The notes under the pieces: generated by a model | Database searches by the model: none | What the model was told of the DNA's origin: nothing | What the model saw: the letters and a program-made list of their open reading frames with translations, nothing else | In this document: positions 63,128-64,000 of the stretch, in pieces | Numbering within the stretch: position 1 is the first letter of the stretch | Layout: every line of letters begins with the position of its first letter | NCBI GenBank assembly: GCA_022768865.1 | Contig: JALELH010000012.1 | Location: 1 to 64,000, forward strand | Reading direction: 5' to 3' | Source of the DNA: Spirochaetia bacterium | GTDB lineage: Bacteria; Spirochaetota; Spirochaetia; Treponematales; Treponemataceae | DNA length: 64,000 nt | Position numbers and translations under genes: made by a program

Positions 63128-63567
63128 TTTCTAAAGGCTCCTTTCTTGTCCAGAATACTTTCAATTTCATTTACTGAAAGAATTGCAGGACAAATTGTAT
63201 CAATTCCAAATTCCTGATAGACGCATTCCCTGTCAGAATCATATAGCCTGCATACAACCTGCGGGATGTGATAAACTTCCTTTGCAATCTGAGCTATCAT
63301 AATATTTGTATTGTCATTATTCGTAACGATAATAACAACGCCTGCTTTTTCAATTTCTGCATCCTTAAGTGCATCAATATTCCTTGCATCATTGCATACT
63401 GTAAGTCCGCCAAAGGAAGAATTCAATTTCCTAAAGGCGTCTTTATCTTTATCCATAACGCAAACATTTCCTCCCTGTTCATAAAGGGAATCTGCCAGAC
63501 TTGCTCCTAATCTTCCACAACCAATAATCATGGTGTAATATTTAAAATGACTGTTTAATATGCTCAT
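63124..63567 (-). CDS. TrkA-N (RCK_N) K+ uptake subunit, single domain
   Basis: 147 residues from ATG 63567 with GGAG upstream; track start 63618 is rejected. Rossmann motif MIIGCGRLGASLADSLYEQGGNVCVMDKD is classical. TKA-N only; the C-domain is absent. With the next gene it resembles a TrkA in two pieces: this one nucleotide-binding, the other with the C-terminal ligand domain. First gene of the K+ operon; the promoter should lie in 63570-63750. Confidence 0.9.
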   Translation of the reverse strand: MSILNSHFKYYTMIIGCGRLGASLADSLYEQGGNVCVMDKDKDAFRKLNSSFGGLTVCNDARNIDALKDAEIEKAGVVIIVTNNDNTNIMIAQIAKEVYHIPQVVCRLYDSDRECVYQEFGIDTICPAILSVNEIESILDKKGAFRK

Positions 63568-63756
63568 TAAAAACACTCCTTTTTTACAATTTGATAATCC
63601 GTAAACTTTTGACATCATAATTATACAGAAGAACCTGTGAATGGAGTGTGAGAATTATTGAATTCCTGTGAGGATTCTGTGAGAAATCAGTTTGAGGGCT
63701 GGAGTAACGTTCACAGTGATGAGAAGATTTCAGTAAAATCATACAAATCAGATAAA

Positions 63757-63793
63757 AAAACTCTTTGCCACAGAATTAATCCGCAGCAAAGAG
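63757..63793. terminator. Hairpin between K+ operon promoter and the next gene
   Basis: ACTCTTTGC ... GCAAAGAGT encloses CACAGAATTAATCC. T-rich after on both sides (ATTTTTT plus strand, TTTTTTT minus strand), so bidirectional, mainly ending the minus-strand gene from the right. Confidence 0.7.
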
Positions 63794-63812
63794 TTGTGCT
63801 ATTTTTTATCGT

Positions 63813-64000
63813 TTAGAATATTTGCCCTGGAAGTTTTAGTTTTTCTTTTGCAGGAAACTGTTTATCAAATTCTTCTACTTCGGCATCACTTACATAATAA
63901 CCTTGTGGAGTCTGGTAAACGCCTGTAATTCCATTTAAGAAACCAGGTTTTAATTCCCTGCACAAAAAGAATGAAGAATCGGCATCTTCGGGAAGGTCGT
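63813..64000 (-). CDS. C-terminal end of a gene running off the right edge
   Basis: 62 residues visible to a TAA at 63813: ends EEFDKQFPAKEKLKLPGQIF. No family recognised. Contains GFLNGITGVYQTPQGYYVSDAEVEEFD. Followed by the terminator at 63757. Confidence 0.65.
   Translation of the reverse strand, partial: DLPEDADSSFFLCRELKPGFLNGITGVYQTPQGYYVSDAEVEEFDKQFPAKEKLKLPGQIF

Noticed and set aside
1-64000. tRNA, rRNA, phage integrase or classical insertion sequence
   Set aside because: I scanned for T-loop-like sequence and transposase DDE ORFs and saw none; only Rpn-type genes, sometimes labelled transposases, are present.

Overview
The window looks like a chromosomal segment of a host-associated (gut or rumen type) Treponema-like spirochaete. 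The reasons are AT-rich coding, lipoproteins and small beta-barrel-like outer-membrane proteins, a formylglycine-generating-enzyme-like protein, large proteins of unrecognised family, and many Rpn-type PD-(D/E)XK genes in repeat-rich spacers. The genus is an inference from gene content; no rRNA or tRNA gene was seen.

Layout. 1-1086: N-terminal half of a membrane sensor (minus strand). 1.1-12.1 kb: an accessory region with two type IV restriction systems (McrBC, and a decayed GmrSD/DUF262 gene), a restriction-methylase remnant, and three Rpn-family nuclease genes, one of which has lost its catalytic core to inserted hairpin repeats. It also holds a 23-bp tandem array and a DUF4469/HU-like gene behind a structured leader. 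12.2-13.3 kb: outer-membrane protein. 13.4-33.9 kb: a cobalamin riboswitch with terminator, followed by about 20 tightly packed plus-strand genes for anaerobic B12 synthesis, corrinoid/metal ABC transport and nucleotide-loop assembly. This includes fusions (ABC ATPase-CobQ, CbiJ-CbiE, CbiL-Cys-rich domain) and a probable -1 frameshift joining CbiK to a C-terminal binding domain. 33.9-38.6 kb: minus-strand housekeeping-like genes including CorA with an upstream small ORF and hairpins. 38.6-43.6 kb: htpG, then iorAB. 43.6-51.2 kb: second accessory region (BrnTA, a broken MazF-type toxin, a broken PLD protein, ion channel, PD-(D/E)XK protein, XRE regulator, macrodomain protein, WYL regulator). 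51.4-55.2 kb: metY-cysK and paaK. 55.4-58.9 kb: kinase-like protein, MATE exporter, envelope protein, GH26 mannanase-like enzyme. 59.2-63.6 kb: a K+ uptake operon (two TrkA-type subunits, frameshifted TrkH, KdpD-like kinase, KdpE-like regulator). The window ends in the 3' end of another minus-strand gene.

How the genes work together. The B12 block covers most steps from sirohydrochlorin to cobalamin: CbiK inserts cobalt; CbiL, H, F, G, D, J, E, T and C build cobyrinate; CbiA and CobQ amidate; CbiB and CobD add the aminopropanol arm; CobU, CobT, CobS and CobC complete the lower loop. No corrinoid adenosyltransferase, dimethylbenzimidazole synthesis or uroporphyrinogen genes are present here. 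IorAB and PaaK fit together as aromatic 2-oxoacid to aryl-acetyl-CoA metabolism. MetY and CysK handle sulfide assimilation.

The most notable unexplained structure lies between genes: three unrelated 22-23 bp tandem arrays, a hairpin repeat family upstream of and inside rpn genes, a pair of inverted long-hairpin elements near ior and paaK, and two leaders (DUF4469 gene, corA) in which the ribosome-binding site lies in a long complementary segment. Several genes carry apparent single-base frameshifts, which could be true decay or sequence errors.
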